Of a stretch of DNA of 49,134 nucleotides, positions 41,192 through 49,134 are shown in pieces; position 1 is the first letter of the stretch; the number at the start of each line of letters is the position of its first letter. The position numbers and the translations under genes are program-made. Source of the DNA: Phycisphaerae bacterium (GTDB taxonomy: Bacteria > Planctomycetota > Phycisphaerae > SM23-33); the NCBI GenBank assembly GCA_018335035.1, contig JAGXKT010000018.1, positions 1-49,134 on the forward strand. The letters are read 5' to 3'. The notes beneath the pieces are model-generated. The model worked only from the letters and a program-made list of their open reading frames with translations, was not told where the DNA came from and did not search any database.

Positions 41192-44100
41192 CCCGCCGCG
41201 CGTACATCCTGCGATCGCTGTGGTTCTACCGCCGCACGCACGTCGGCGTGGTGCTGACCGCCGCCGTCGCCACGGGCGTGCTTGTCGGGGCGCTGCTCGT
41301 GGGCGATTCCGTCCGCGGATCGCTTCGGGCCCTGGCGCGGGCGCGTCTGGGTGAGACGCGCCTGGCGCTGGAGACCAGCGGGCGGTTCGTGCGTCAGGAT
41401 CTCGCCGACGAGCTGGCCGCGGCGCTGGACGCGCCGGCCGCGCCGATTCTGGAGCTGTCCGCCGCGGCCACGGCCAGTGATCGCGCCGCCGGCGGCGTGC
41501 GCGTCCTCGGGGTCGACGCGCGCTTCTGGGGACTGGGTGAGGCGACCGACCCGTTCGACCGGCGCGAGGGCGTCGTCGTCAACCGGCGCCTGGCGCGTCG
41601 GCTCGATTTGGCGCCCGGCAATACGCTGTCGCTTCGTATCGCCAGGCCGCAGGCCCTGTCGCGCGACGTGCCGCTGGCCTCCGACCAGCGCGACCGCAAC
41701 CGCGACTTCGTCCGTCTCGATCTGCCCGTGCTGACCGTCGTCGGCGCCGAGCGTTTCGGCCGGTTCGATCTCCGCGCGAATCAGGCGGCGCCGCGGAACG
41801 CCTTCGTGCCGCTGGCGCGGCTACAGGAGGCCGTCGGTCTGGCGCCCGGCATCGGCCGCGACGAACCCCACCGCCGCGTCAACGGGCTGCTGCTCGGCGA
41901 CGGGCCCGGCATGCAAGCGGCGACCGCCGCGTTGCGGCAGCATTTCACGCTCGCCGACGCCGAGGCGGAACTGCGCCCGCTGCCCGCTGCCGACGACCCG
42001 CGCGTCGTGGAGCTGCGCTCGCGACGGGTGTTTCTGGCGCCGGCGCTGGTCGCCGCGGCCGGGCGAACCGAGGCGCCGGCGCTCGGCGTTTCGACGTACC
42101 TCGCCAACGCGATCCGACCGGCCGACGGCGACAGCGTTCGACCGATGCCGTACGCCATGATTTCGGCCGTGGGGGGCCTCGGCGAGACGCCCGCGCCGGA
42201 GGCGATGCCCGCCGACCCCGCATGGCGGATCGCCCGCGCGCTGACCGGCGACGACCGGGCGCGAATCAACGCGTATCTCGCCCGGCAGCTCGCCGGCGCG
42301 GACGGCGCACCGCCCGACGCACTGCGGGTTCGGTACTATCGCTACGGCAACGGCCGGCTTGCGGAGACAAGCGCCCGCGTGGCGATCGCCGGCGATCCGT
42401 TGGCGATGCCAACCCCGTCCGACGGCCCGGACGGTCTGCTGCTGCGGCGCCTGACGCCGTCGATCCCCGCCCTGCCCGACGACGCGACCTTCGCCGACCT
42501 CAAGGCGCTCGGCACGCGGATCGACCGGGACGTGATCGACCGCAACGCCGCCCGCCTGGACGCCTACTACGGCCGGTACCGCCTGACGCCGATGGCGTAT
42601 CTACCGCTGGACGTTGGGCGGCGCTGGTGGGGAATGCCGCAGGGCGACCTGACGGGCGTGCGTTTCGACGCCGACGCCGCGCCGGCGGTTCGCGCGGCCG
42701 TGCGGGAGCATCTCGACCCGTCCGCGCTGGGCGTGTTCTTCCGCCCGGTACGGCGCGAGGCGCTGCAGGCCGGGCGGCAGTCGATGGACTTCGGGCAGCT
42801 CTTTGCCGCCATGAGCATGTTTCTGGTTGTCGCGGCCGTGCTGCTACTGGGGCTGCTGTTCGTCTTCGGTATCCAGCAGCGCCGCGAGGAGATCGGCCTG
42901 CTGCGCGCCGTGGGGTTCTCGCCGCGGCAGGTGCGGCGGCTGTTGCTGGGCGAGGGGGCGGTTCTGGCGGCGGTCGGCGCGGCGATCGGCACGGCCGGCG
43001 GTGCGGGCTACGCCGCGGGCGTGCTGCGCGGGCTGGCGACCGTCTGGCGCGATGCCGTGCCTGAGGCCGCCATCGCCTTCCATGCCACGCCGGCAAGCGT
43101 CGTCGGCGGCGCCGCGGCCGGGCTGCTCGTCGCCGTCGGCGCGATGGCGCTGGCGTTGTGGCGCCAGGCGCGCCGCGCGCCGCACGCGCTGCTCAGAGGC
43201 CAGGACGAACCGCCCGGCGGCGCCGGCGGGCGTCGATGGAAGCTCGCTGCCGGCGGCACCGGCGTCTGCCTCCTCGCGGCCGCCGGTGTGCTGGCGGGCG
43301 TCGGCGCCGGCGCGGCGCCGTCGGCCGCGACGGGTTTCTTCATCGCCGGGGCGCTGCTTCTGGCGGCGCTGCTGAGCGGCGCGTACGCCGTTCTGGCGCG
43401 TCCGGGCGCGGCGCGCCGCCTGACGCTCGGGCGCCTCGCCCGGCGCAACGCCGCGCGCCGCCGCGGACGCAGCATCGCGACAATCGGCCTGCTGGCGTGC
43501 GGAAGCTTTCTGATCGTGGCCGTCTCGGCCCACCGCAGCGACCCGCTGGCCCGCGCCGACACACGCGACAGCGGCACCGGCGGGTTCGCCCTACAGGCGA
43601 CCACCGCCGTGGGGTTGCTCCACGCACCCGACACGCCGCAAGGCCGCCAAACGCTCGATCTCGGCGCCGCCGACCTGTCCGGCGCATCCTTCGTGCCGCT
43701 GCGCGTCCGCGACGGCGACGAGGCGAGCTGCCTGAACCTCAACCGTCCCCAGCGACCGCGACTGCTCGGCGTCGATCCGCGGACCCTGACACGCCGCGGG
43801 GCCTTCGCCTTCGCCGACACGTGGGACGGGTTGAGCGGGCCGCGGCGCGATTCGTGGGACGTGCTCAACGCCGAGTTGGACGACGGGGCCATACCGGCCG
43901 TGGCGGACCTGGAGGCCATCCGGTGGGTGCTCCACAAGGCGCTCGGCGATACGCTGACGTACCGTGACGCCAACGGGCGAGAATTCCGCGTGCGGCTGGT
44001 CGCCGGGCTGGCCAATTCGATCCTGCAGGGCAGCGTGGTCATCGCCGAGCGGCATTTCGTCGCCCGCTATCCGAACGTCGAGGGCTACCGGATGTTCCTG

Positions 44101-44610
44101 ATCGACGTCCCGCCCGGCGAGATGCCGCGCGTGCGCGACGCCCTTGCTGCGGCGCCCGACCTTCGGGCCGCCGGCATCGAGCTGACGCCGACGCGCGACC
44201 GCCTGGCGGCGCTGCTGGGCGTGGCGAATACCTACGTGGCGATCTTCCAGGCCCTCGGCGGTCTGGGGCTCGTGCTGGGGACCGTCGCGCTGGGGCTGGT
44301 CGTGGCGCGGAACGTCGCCGAGCGCCGCGGTGAGTTGGCGCTGCTGCGGGCCGTCGGCTTCACCCGCCGGCGCGTCGACCGCCTCCTGCTGGCCGAGCAC
44401 TGGCTGCTGCTGGGCGCGGGGCTCGTCGGCGGCGCCGTCGCCGGGCTCGTCGCCACGGCACCCAACATGCTGGCGTCAGGCGGCGGCGTGCCGTACGGCT
44501 TGCTGGCGGCCCTTCTGGCGGCCGTGGGACTCAGCGGCGCCGCCTCGACGTACCTGGCAACCCGCCTGGCGACCCGCGGACGCCTCCTGCCCGCCCTGCG
44601 CAACGAGTAG
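41188..44610 (+). CDS. Large FtsX-like (MacB/LolC-type) ABC permease
   Basis: The 1140-residue permease has an N-terminal membrane helix (HVGVVLTAAVATGVLVGALL), a large MacB-like extracytoplasmic domain (about 45-520), and two FtsX-like membrane blocks. The first is near 535-660 (FLVVAAVLLLGLLFVFGIQQRREEIGLLRAVGFS...), the second near 1020-1130 (LGTVALGLVVARNVAERRGELALLRAVGFTRRR...). They are separated by several additional spans and a second periplasmic domain (about 770-1010). The coupling helix motif E-x-G-LLRAVGF occurs in both. A double-length permease can act as a single-chain dimer with the adjacent ATPase. Lipoprotein or lipid-linked export is suggested, but the substrate is unknown. 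Confidence 0.85.
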   Translation: MTRRAYILRSLWFYRRTHVGVVLTAAVATGVLVGALLVGDSVRGSLRALARARLGETRLALETSGRFVRQDLADELAAALDAPAAPILELSAAATASDRAAGGVRVLGVDARFWGLGEATDPFDRREGVVVNRRLARRLDLAPGNTLSLRIARPQALSRDVPLASDQRDRNRDFVRLDLPVLTVVGAERFGRFDLRANQAAPRNAFVPLARLQEAVGLAPGIGRDEPHRRVNGLLLGDGPGMQAATAALRQHFTLADAEAELRPLPAADDPRVVELRSRRVFLAPALVAAAGRTEAPALGVSTYLANAIRPADGDSVRPMPYAMISAVGGLGETPAPEAMPADPAWRIARALTGDDRARINAYLARQLAGADGAPPDALRVRYYRYGNGRLAETSARVAIAGDPLAMPTPSDGPDGLLLRRLTPSIPALPDDATFADLKALGTRIDRDVIDRNAARLDAYYGRYRLTPMAYLPLDVGRRWWGMPQGDLTGVRFDADAAPAVRAAVREHLDPSALGVFFRPVRREALQAGRQSMDFGQLFAAMSMFLVVAAVLLLGLLFVFGIQQRREEIGLLRAVGFSPRQVRRLLLGEGAVLAAVGAAIGTAGGAGYAAGVLRGLATVWRDAVPEAAIAFHATPASVVGGAAAGLLVAVGAMALALWRQARRAPHALLRGQDEPPGGAGGRRWKLAAGGTGVCLLAAAGVLAGVGAGAAPSAATGFFIAGALLLAALLSGAYAVLARPGAARRLTLGRLARRNAARRRGRSIATIGLLACGSFLIVAVSAHRSDPLARADTRDSGTGGFALQATTAVGLLHAPDTPQGRQTLDLGAADLSGASFVPLRVRDGDEASCLNLNRPQRPRLLGVDPRTLTRRGAFAFADTWDGLSGPRRDSWDVLNAELDDGAIPAVADLEAIRWVLHKALGDTLTYRDANGREFRVRLVAGLANSILQGSVVIAERHFVARYPNVEGYRMFLIDVPPGEMPRVRDALAAAPDLRAAGIELTPTRDRLAALLGVANTYVAIFQALGGLGLVLGTVALGLVVARNVAERRGELALLRAVGFTRRRVDRLLLAEHWLLLGAGLVGGAVAGLVATAPNMLASGGGVPYGLLAALLAAVGLSGAASTYLATRLATRGRLLPALRNE

Positions 44611-44699
44611 CCGCGTTCGCCATCTCGTCAATTCGTCGGTTCATTGATTCGTCAGCCCGCAACGCACGCCTCGCATGCGACAACCAATTGACTGATGGA

Positions 44700-44908
44700 C
44701 CCGGCATGGTTGCTCGCTTCGCTCGCAAACCATGGCACCCTCGCAAACCATGGCACCGTCGCAGACCATGGCACCCCGCATGTCATGGTACCCCCCCAAA
44801 CCGCCGCGCTTCCGCCCGGCATGGTTGCTCGCTTCGCTCGCAAACCATGGCACCCTCGCAAACCATGGCACCCTCGCAAACCATGGCACCCTCGCAAACC
44901 ATGGCACC
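44700..44908. repeat. Tandem 18-bp repeats within a duplicated hairpin-containing unit
   Basis: The 344-bp gap between the permease and the helicase contains two copies of a unit that begins CCCGGCATGGTTGCTCGC (44700 and 44815). Each is followed by tandem CTCGCAAACCATGGCACC units: positions 44722, 44740 and a degenerate 44758 in the first block; four perfect copies at 44837, 44855, 44873 and 44891 in the second. CATGGTT...AACCATG can fold into a hairpin within each unit. The gap's first part (44611-44695) has loose repeats of the word ATTCGTC. No gene is supported here. Confidence 0.88.
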
Positions 44909-44954
44909 GTCGACTCAACGCCTCACCGAGATGGGGGGGCAATGGGCCCGGACC

Positions 44955-46973
44955 CTACGTGTACTCCCACAGGTCATCGGGCGGGGTGTCGCCGGCGTTT
45001 TGCCCGGCCGCATAGGCGTCGCGCACGACGGTCACGTCGGGCAGGGCCTCGAGGAATTGCGTGCCATAGGACCGCGTGGCGATGCGGGCGTCGAGCACGA
45101 CGACGATGCCGGTGTCTTCCGAGGAGCGAATCAGTCGTCCGAAGCCCTGCTTGAAACGGATGACGGCTTCGGGAAGCTGATACGTCCGGAAGGGGTTGCC
45201 TCCGGCGCGACGGATCTGCTCGATCCGCGCCTCGATGAGCGGATCGTCGGGCACGGAGAACGGCAACTTGGTGATGATCACGTTCGACAGCGCCGCCCCG
45301 GCCACGTCCACGCCCTGCCAGAAGCTCATCGTGCCCAGCAGAATGTGCCGCCCGTCGCCGACAAAGCGCTTGAGCATGGCGGTCCGTCCCAGCCGGCCGC
45401 CCTGGCGGAGCAGCTCGTAGCCGGCGACGTCGCAGAAGTCCTCCAGCGCGTCGGCGACCGCCTCCAGCAGCGCGTAGCTGGTAAACAGCACGAAGCACCG
45501 CCCTTGCGTCTGCTCGGCGTAGTGGGCGACGGCCCCGGCCGCGGCGGGCGCAAACGTCTCGACGCGGTTCGGGTCGCCCAGTTGCGTCTCGAGGTGCAGT
45601 GTCACCTGGCGGCGGAAGTCGAACGGGCTGTCCAGAAGCAGCTCGCGTCCTTCGTCCATGCCCAGCCGCCCGCGGATGTACTCGAAGCCGCGTGCCTCGC
45701 CGCGCGCCGTCGCCAGCGTGGCGCTGGTCAGCACGGCCGATCGCACGTCGTCGAACACGCGGGAGCGGACGATCGGCGCCACGTCGATCGGCGCCGAGGC
45801 CAGCGTCACCGCCGTCCGCCCGCGCGCCGGGCGCGTGGAGACCCAGTAGGCGTGGTCCTCGTCTTCCTGCGCGATCAGGTCGTTCAGCTCGCGCGCCAGC
45901 TCGCGGGCGCGGTTCTCGTAGGCCAGCAGCTCCCACGCCTGCGGGTCCTTCCGCCCGGCCGACCGCAGGTCCGCCAGCACCGAGGCGACCTCCCCCAGCG
46001 CCGGGCTCAGCGCGTTGTCCACCACGCCGCCGCGCGTGATGCGCCCGTTCTTGCGGACGTCGGGCGCCCCGCAGCTTCGCAGCGCGGCGAAGAACGCCTC
46101 GGCCGCGTGGGCGGCGCGGTTGACCGCGTCGATGCCCTTGCGCGCATTCATCAGCGCCAGCAGCCCGCGGTCGTTGCGGTCGTTGTACAGCTCGCGTAGC
46201 AGCGCCGCGACGTTGCCGCTCGAGACACTCCGGCCGAAGTGATCGCTCGCGACGTCCTCGACGGTGTGCGCCTCGTCGAGAATCACCAGGTCGTACTCGC
46301 CGAGCAGCTTGGCCTGAGGCGACGCCAACGCCAGATCGGCGAACAGCAGCGCGTGATTCGCCACGACGATATGCGCTTCCTGCACGCGCTGTCGCGCGGC
46401 GCGCAGGTGGCACCGCGCGTAGTGGTCGCAGTCGCGCCCGCGGCACAGCCCGGCCTCGCAGCGGACGCGATCCCAGACAACCGGGCTCAGATCGAAGTCG
46501 ATCTCCTGGAGCGAGCCGGTTTCCGTGTCCATCGCCCACGCGGCGAGGCGCTCGAGCTGGGCGAGGTGGCTCGGCGTGCTGAACAGCTTCTTGCGCCCGT
46601 GGACCGCCATCGCCAGACGCCGGAAGCAGACGTAGTTGGTCCGCCCCTTGGCCAGAACGGCCGAAAAGTCCTGCGGCAGCGCCGCGGCCAGGAGCGGCAG
46701 GTCCTTGCCGATCAACTGCTCCTGTAACGCGATGGTGTACGTGGAGACGACGACGCGGCGGTCGTGCTCGGCCGCCTGAAGCACGGCCGGGACGAGATAG
46801 GCAAAGCTCTTGCCGACGCCGGTGCCGGCCTCGACGATCAGGTGCTCGCCGTCGCCGAACGCTGCGGCGACGGCGTGGGCCATCTCGAGTTGCTCGTCGC
46901 GCTGTTCGTAGCCGTCGAGGTGCCGCGCGACGCGCCCGCCGGGCCCGAGGATCTCCTCGATCGCACCGCCCAT
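44955..46973 (-). CDS. dinG: DinG-type ATP-dependent DNA helicase (XPD-like, Fe-S)
   Basis: The 672-residue superfamily 2 helicase has Walker A EAGTGVGKS (about 48-56), DEAH in LVILDEAHTVED, and late motifs TKLPFSVPDDP and QGFGRLIRSSEDTGIVVVLD. Between motif I and DEAH the cysteines CEAGLC-x4-C-x5-C (about 174-189) match the four-Cys [4Fe-4S] pattern of XPD/DinG helicases. Members unwind DNA with 5'-3' polarity during repair or R-loop removal. It is 4 bp downstream of a membrane protein gene on the same strand. Confidence 0.9.
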   Translation of the reverse strand: MGGAIEEILGPGGRVARHLDGYEQRDEQLEMAHAVAAAFGDGEHLIVEAGTGVGKSFAYLVPAVLQAAEHDRRVVVSTYTIALQEQLIGKDLPLLAAALPQDFSAVLAKGRTNYVCFRRLAMAVHGRKKLFSTPSHLAQLERLAAWAMDTETGSLQEIDFDLSPVVWDRVRCEAGLCRGRDCDHYARCHLRAARQRVQEAHIVVANHALLFADLALASPQAKLLGEYDLVILDEAHTVEDVASDHFGRSVSSGNVAALLRELYNDRNDRGLLALMNARKGIDAVNRAAHAAEAFFAALRSCGAPDVRKNGRITRGGVVDNALSPALGEVASVLADLRSAGRKDPQAWELLAYENRARELARELNDLIAQEDEDHAYWVSTRPARGRTAVTLASAPIDVAPIVRSRVFDDVRSAVLTSATLATARGEARGFEYIRGRLGMDEGRELLLDSPFDFRRQVTLHLETQLGDPNRVETFAPAAAGAVAHYAEQTQGRCFVLFTSYALLEAVADALEDFCDVAGYELLRQGGRLGRTAMLKRFVGDGRHILLGTMSFWQGVDVAGAALSNVIITKLPFSVPDDPLIEARIEQIRRAGGNPFRTYQLPEAVIRFKQGFGRLIRSSEDTGIVVVLDARIATRSYGTQFLEALPDVTVVRDAYAAGQNAGDTPPDDLWEYT

Positions 46974-46977
46974 GCGG

Positions 46978-47427
46978 TCAGGTCCCCTGCCTGTCGACGT
47001 CGGTCTTCTGTGTCGCCTGCGGCGGAGCGGAGACCTCGAACTGGTGAACGAACCGCTGCGTGAACCGCCACGTCAACAGTCCCGTGCCCAGCGCGACGAC
47101 GACGGCCAGGACCGTGATCAACGCCCGCCCGCGCACGACCGCGCGGCGCATCGAGCTGCTGATGCGCTCCTTGGCCAGCGTGAGCATCGCCAGCATGATC
47201 GCCGCCACGGTCGGCCAGATGCTGATCGAGTGGATGCCGCTGGCGATGAACACCTCGCGCGAGACGGTCCGGCCGGACTGAAGATGATAGATCCGCTGCC
47301 CGTCGACCACCTCCGTCCAGCCGTGGATCGCCTCCCCGTAGAACCACGCGTAGCTGATGCCGTACAGCAGGAAGTTGACCAGCCCGACGGCGATGATCCA
47401 GATGCAGATTCTCGTGCGGCGGTCCAT
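46978..47427 (-). CDS. Small membrane protein with about three spans
   Basis: I do not recognise the family. The 149-residue protein has hydrophobic segments near residues 7-30 (CIWIIAVGLVNFLLYGIS), 65-85 (ISIWPTVAAIMLAMLTL) and 102-120 (ALITVLAVVVALGTGLL). A short extracytoplasmic loop with EVVDGQRIYHLQSGRTVSREVF lies between the first two. A polar C-terminal tail (FEVSAPPQATQKTDVDRQ) follows. It precedes dinG by only 4 bp, so they are likely co-transcribed, although no shared role is apparent. The 91 bp between it and queC's stop contains no supported feature. Confidence 0.6.
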   Translation of the reverse strand: MDRRTRICIWIIAVGLVNFLLYGISYAWFYGEAIHGWTEVVDGQRIYHLQSGRTVSREVFIASGIHSISIWPTVAAIMLAMLTLAKERISSSMRRAVVRGRALITVLAVVVALGTGLLTWRFTQRFVHQFEVSAPPQATQKTDVDRQGT

Positions 47428-47518
47428 GGACGCATCCCAAGCGCTGCAGGCACGGGCGACCCGGCGACCGGCGCGGCCCGGCGACTGTCAGGCGATTATA
47501 GAACGCCCGCCCAACCGG

Positions 47519-48274
47519 TCAAGGCGATCGGCCCTCGCGCGGACGATACGGCGCCGGGTCGGGCGCGCCGGCGTCGGCGAAGCCCGCCAGGCGCAGGCGG
47601 CAGGCGTCGCACCGGCCGCAGGCGGCGCCGTCGGGCGCCGGGTCGTAGCAACTGTGCGTCAACCCGTAGTCCACGCCGAGCGCCAACCCGCGGCGGATGA
47701 TATCGCTTTTGCCCAGGTCCATCAGCGGCGCGTGGATGCGAAACCGCCCGCGGCCCTCGGCGCCGGCGGCCGTGGCGCAATTCGCCAGTCGCTCGAACGC
47801 CTCGACGAACGCCGGTCGGCAGTCCGGATAGCCGGAGTAGTCCACCGCGTTGACGCCGATGAAGATGTCGAACGCGCCGAGCACCTCCGCGTAGCCCAGC
47901 GCGACCGACAGGAAGATCGTGTTGCGGGCCGGAACGTACGTTGACGGAATCGGCGTATCGCGGCGGTTTCGGATCTCGGGTTGCGAATATCGGATTTCCT
48001 GCCCGTCCTTGGGCACCGGCAGATCGTCGGTCAGGGCGCTGCGCCCGAAGCCGCCGCGGGCGGACAGATCCAGCGTTACGACGCGATGGTCCGCCGCGGC
48101 CAGCGCCCCGGCCACACGCCGAGCGGCGTCCAGCTCGAAGCGATGCCGCTGGCCGTAGTCGAATGACAGCGCGTGGCAGGCGAACCCCTCATCCCGCGCG
48201 ATCGCCAGCACCGTCGCCGAGTCCAGCCCGCCGGACAGCAACACCACGCACGGCTTGTCGCCTTGGTCAGCCAT
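47519..48274 (-). CDS. queC: 7-cyano-7-deazaguanine (preQ0) synthase
   Basis: QueC converts 7-carboxy-7-deazaguanine to preQ0 using ATP and ammonia. The 251-residue protein has the ATP-pyrophosphatase SGGLDS (14-19), FDYGQRH (38-44), [13 protein letters not shown] (111-123) and zinc ligands C209, C219, C222 and C225. Between VPKDG (87-91) and [12 protein letters not shown] is an extra stretch [15 protein letters not shown] (92-106) not expected at this loop; its codons read like an inserted short repeat (bases about 47960-48000). The frame is kept. ATG 48274 matches the family N-terminus. Expression may be affected by the hairpins just upstream. Confidence 0.92.
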   Translation of the reverse strand: MADQGDKPCVVLLSGGLDSATVLAIARDEGFACHALSFDYGQRHRFELDAARRVAGALAAADHRVVTLDLSARGGFGRSALTDDLPVPKDGQEIRYSQPEIRNRRDTPIPSTYVPARNTIFLSVALGYAEVLGAFDIFIGVNAVDYSGYPDCRPAFVEAFERLANCATAAGAEGRGRFRIHAPLMDLGKSDIIRRGLALGVDYGLTHSCYDPAPDGAACGRCDACRLRLAGFADAGAPDPAPYRPREGRSP

Positions 48275-48293
48275 CGACCTGACCGTACAATCG

Positions 48294-48309
48294 CAGCTCG
48301 AGAGCTGCA
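48294..48309. promoter_or_regulatory. Perfect inverted repeat upstream of queC
   Basis: GCAGCTC-GA-GAGCTGC is a perfect 7-bp inverted repeat 20-35 bp upstream of the queC start. It may be an operator, an RNA hairpin in the leader, or part of a repeat. No preQ1 riboswitch-like sequence is evident beside it. Confidence 0.35.
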
Positions 48310-48325
48310 AGGGCAGCCCATTCCG

Positions 48326-48346
48326 CTGGCAGCGAAGCTACCAGCC
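48326..48346. repeat. Hairpin-forming repeat in the queC leader region
   Basis: GCTGGCAGC and GCTACCAGC pair over 9 bp (one G-U) around a GAA/TTC loop. The style is similar to the hairpin repeats at 44.7 kb, suggesting a dispersed palindromic element rather than a specific regulator. Confidence 0.4.
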
Positions 48347-48352
48347 CTACTT

Positions 48353-48385
48353 GGCTCTGTCATCTCCGCGTCCTCTGTGGTGAAA
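48353..48385 (-). repeat. Third copy of the ACCACAGAGGACACGGAG-type repeat
   Basis: The bottom strand reads TTTCACCACAGAGGACG followed by CGGAGATGACAGAGCC, close to the inverted copies around the GxxExxY gene at 28 kb. It lies in the 159-bp gap between queC and the two-gene module. Confidence 0.6.
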
Positions 48386-48433
48386 TGGACAGCCGGATCG
48401 CTCCACGGATTGCGGCGGAGTACGTATGTACGC

Positions 48434-48679
48434 ATGAAGCCGACACGGTCCTTTGAGCACATGCGTCGGCGCCCTGATCGCGCTGCGATCAAGGATGAAT
48501 GGGTCGCACGTGCCGTGAACAGCCCGATTTCCGAGCAGGTGCAGACGGACGGGCGAATACGCCGGTGGGCTAAGATTCCTGAAGCCGGTGAACGCTACCT
48601 GCGTGTTATCCTGTTGGAAGACGGCGAGACGGGCCACAATGCCTTCTTCGACCGTTCCTTCCGGGAGAAACCGTCATGA
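48434..48679 (+). CDS. Small protein of a DUF2283-linked two-gene module (toxin-like candidate)
   Basis: The 81-residue protein reads MKPTRSFEHMRRRPDRAAIKDEWVARAV, then RIRRWAKIPEAGERYLRVILLEDGETGHNAFFDRSF. The pattern of an N-terminal helix pair followed by a strand-rich R-RW...RYLRVILLEDG...HNAFFDR core recalls small BrnT/DUF4258-like proteins often paired with DUF2283 genes. The module type is known mainly as a predicted toxin-antitoxin-like pair, so activity is unproven. Its stop overlaps the next start by 4 bp (ATGA). Longer upstream frames run through the repeat and are not convincing. Confidence 0.65.
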   Translation: MKPTRSFEHMRRRPDRAAIKDEWVARAVNSPISEQVQTDGRIRRWAKIPEAGERYLRVILLEDGETGHNAFFDRSFREKPS

Positions 48680-48882
48680 AAGTTCGCTACTTCCCAGAGA
48701 CGGACACGGCCCGCATCGCGCTAAGCGACCGAGCGGTCGCCGAGACGCGCGAGATGAGCGAGGACGTCCTGGCGGACCTGAACGCCGATGGCGCGCTGGT
48801 GGCACTGACCATCGAGCATGCCTCGAACAAGACGGACGTCAATGAGTTCTCGTTTCAGCAGGTTGCCAAACAGCCGGCATGA
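48676..48882 (+). CDS. DUF2283 family small protein (antitoxin-like candidate)
   Basis: The 68-residue protein [19 protein letters not shown]...[30 protein letters not shown] has the DUF2283 layout: a short beta hairpin with acidic E-T-D, the RE(M/V)S-x-D segment and a terminal strand ending IEHAS. It is translationally coupled to the preceding small gene by a 4-bp overlap, the usual arrangement of two-gene toxin-antitoxin-like modules. queF begins 8 bp downstream. Confidence 0.8.
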   Translation: MKVRYFPETDTARIALSDRAVAETREMSEDVLADLNADGALVALTIEHASNKTDVNEFSFQQVAKQPA

Positions 48883-48889
48883 CGCCGCC

Positions 48890-49134
48890 ATGGCCGCACT
48901 CGAGACCTTCGACAACCCGCATCCGCGGCGCGATTACGTGATTCGTCACGTGGCGCCGGAGTTCACCAGCGTCTGCCCGAAGACCGGCCAGCCGGACTTC
49001 GCCACGATCGAGATCGAGTACGTCGCCGACGCGCTGTGCGTGGAGCTCAAGTCGCTCAAGCTCTACCTGCAGGGCTACCGCAACGAGGGCGTGTACTACG
49101 AGGACGTGGTCAACCGCATCCTGGACGATCTTGT
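48890..49134 (+). CDS. queF: NADPH-dependent 7-cyano-7-deazaguanine reductase (preQ1 synthase), 3' truncated
   Basis: QueF reduces the nitrile of preQ0 to preQ1. The first 81 codons are present and the frame runs off the window. The catalytic Cys29 lies in [13 protein letters not shown], with Asp36 as the proton donor. The QueF signature ELKSLKLY (about 52-59) and [16 protein letters not shown] follow. The short N-terminus is the unimodular type. It lies 8 bp after the DUF2283 gene, and about 620 bp from queC, which faces the other way. Confidence 0.93.
   Translation, partial: MAALETFDNPHPRRDYVIRHVAPEFTSVCPKTGQPDFATIEIEYVADALCVELKSLKLYLQGYRNEGVYYEDVVNRILDDL

Noticed and set aside
44700-44908. 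CRISPR array
   Set aside because: The repeats are directly abutting 18-bp units with no unique spacers, and no cas gene is nearby.
48275-48433. preQ1 riboswitch in front of queC or queF
   Set aside because: The leader has hairpins, but I cannot find the short preQ1-I core or the larger preQ1-II layout; the stems look like dispersed palindromes.

Overview
The window is a high-GC (roughly two thirds G+C by eye) bacterial chromosome segment with dense gene packing and many 4-bp start/stop overlaps. The mix suggests Planctomycetota, perhaps a Phycisphaerae-like lineage, but this is inference because no 16S or marker phylogeny is possible here. The pointers are several PQQ-like beta-propeller proteins, a Gfo/Idh/MocA dehydrogenase, a uronate-isomerase-like amidohydrolase, a class II photolyase, a eukaryote-type UDP-sugar pyrophosphorylase, a PheT without its tRNA-binding insert, and short dispersed repeats of the ACCACAGAGG and GAAATCCGA types.

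Layout. 1-5.3 kb: end of a siroheme/heme gene (CobA-HemD type), an O6-alkylguanine DNA methyltransferase, a c-di-GMP pair (PilZ receptor and GGDEF cyclase) and a flippase-like membrane protein. 5.4-9.8 kb: TadA, an amidohydrolase, QueD and QueE of the preQ1 pathway, and a membrane glycosyltransferase. 9.7-12.3 kb: a stand-alone rnfC-rnfD pair in which RnfC has lost the NADH/FMN glycine-rich loop. 12.5-18.3 kb: UAP1-type pyrophosphorylase, HAD phosphatase, Gfo/Idh oxidoreductase and PheT. 18.3-18.5 kb: a probable 6S RNA with its own promoter. 18.8-22 kb: two small unknowns, photolyase and an FAD oxidoreductase. 22-24.6 kb: zinc-type ABC transporter (permease, ATPase, lipoprotein). 24.6-27 kb: a lipoprotein divergent from an ECF sigma / membrane anti-sigma-like / exported helical protein operon.

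27-37.8 kb (minus strand) holds the most striking locus. Read in the transcription direction it encodes a membrane-anchored beta-propeller, a propeller lipoprotein, a small Tat Cys protein, a Tat polyferredoxin, a NapH/NosR-like membrane polyferredoxin, a second membrane beta-propeller, a NuoE-NuoF fusion and a NuoG-like/GltD-like Fe-S protein. All but one of the junctions up to NuoEF are 4-bp overlaps. Together they look like an uncharacterised NADH-linked trans-membrane electron-transfer complex. The last gene is separated from the rest by a GxxExxY gene flanked by inverted copies of a dispersed repeat, which looks like an inserted cassette.

37.9-44.6 kb (plus strand): a divergent operon of periplasmic beta-propeller, glycosyltransferase, LolD-like ATPase and a 1140-residue FtsX-like permease, again joined by 4-bp overlaps. 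44.7-44.9 kb: tandem 18-bp repeats. 45-49 kb: DinG-type helicase, small membrane protein, QueC (with an apparent in-frame repeat insertion), a two-gene module containing a DUF2283 protein, and the start of QueF. QueC, QueD, QueE and QueF together cover most of the route from dihydroneopterin triphosphate to preQ1, in two groups about 40 kb apart.
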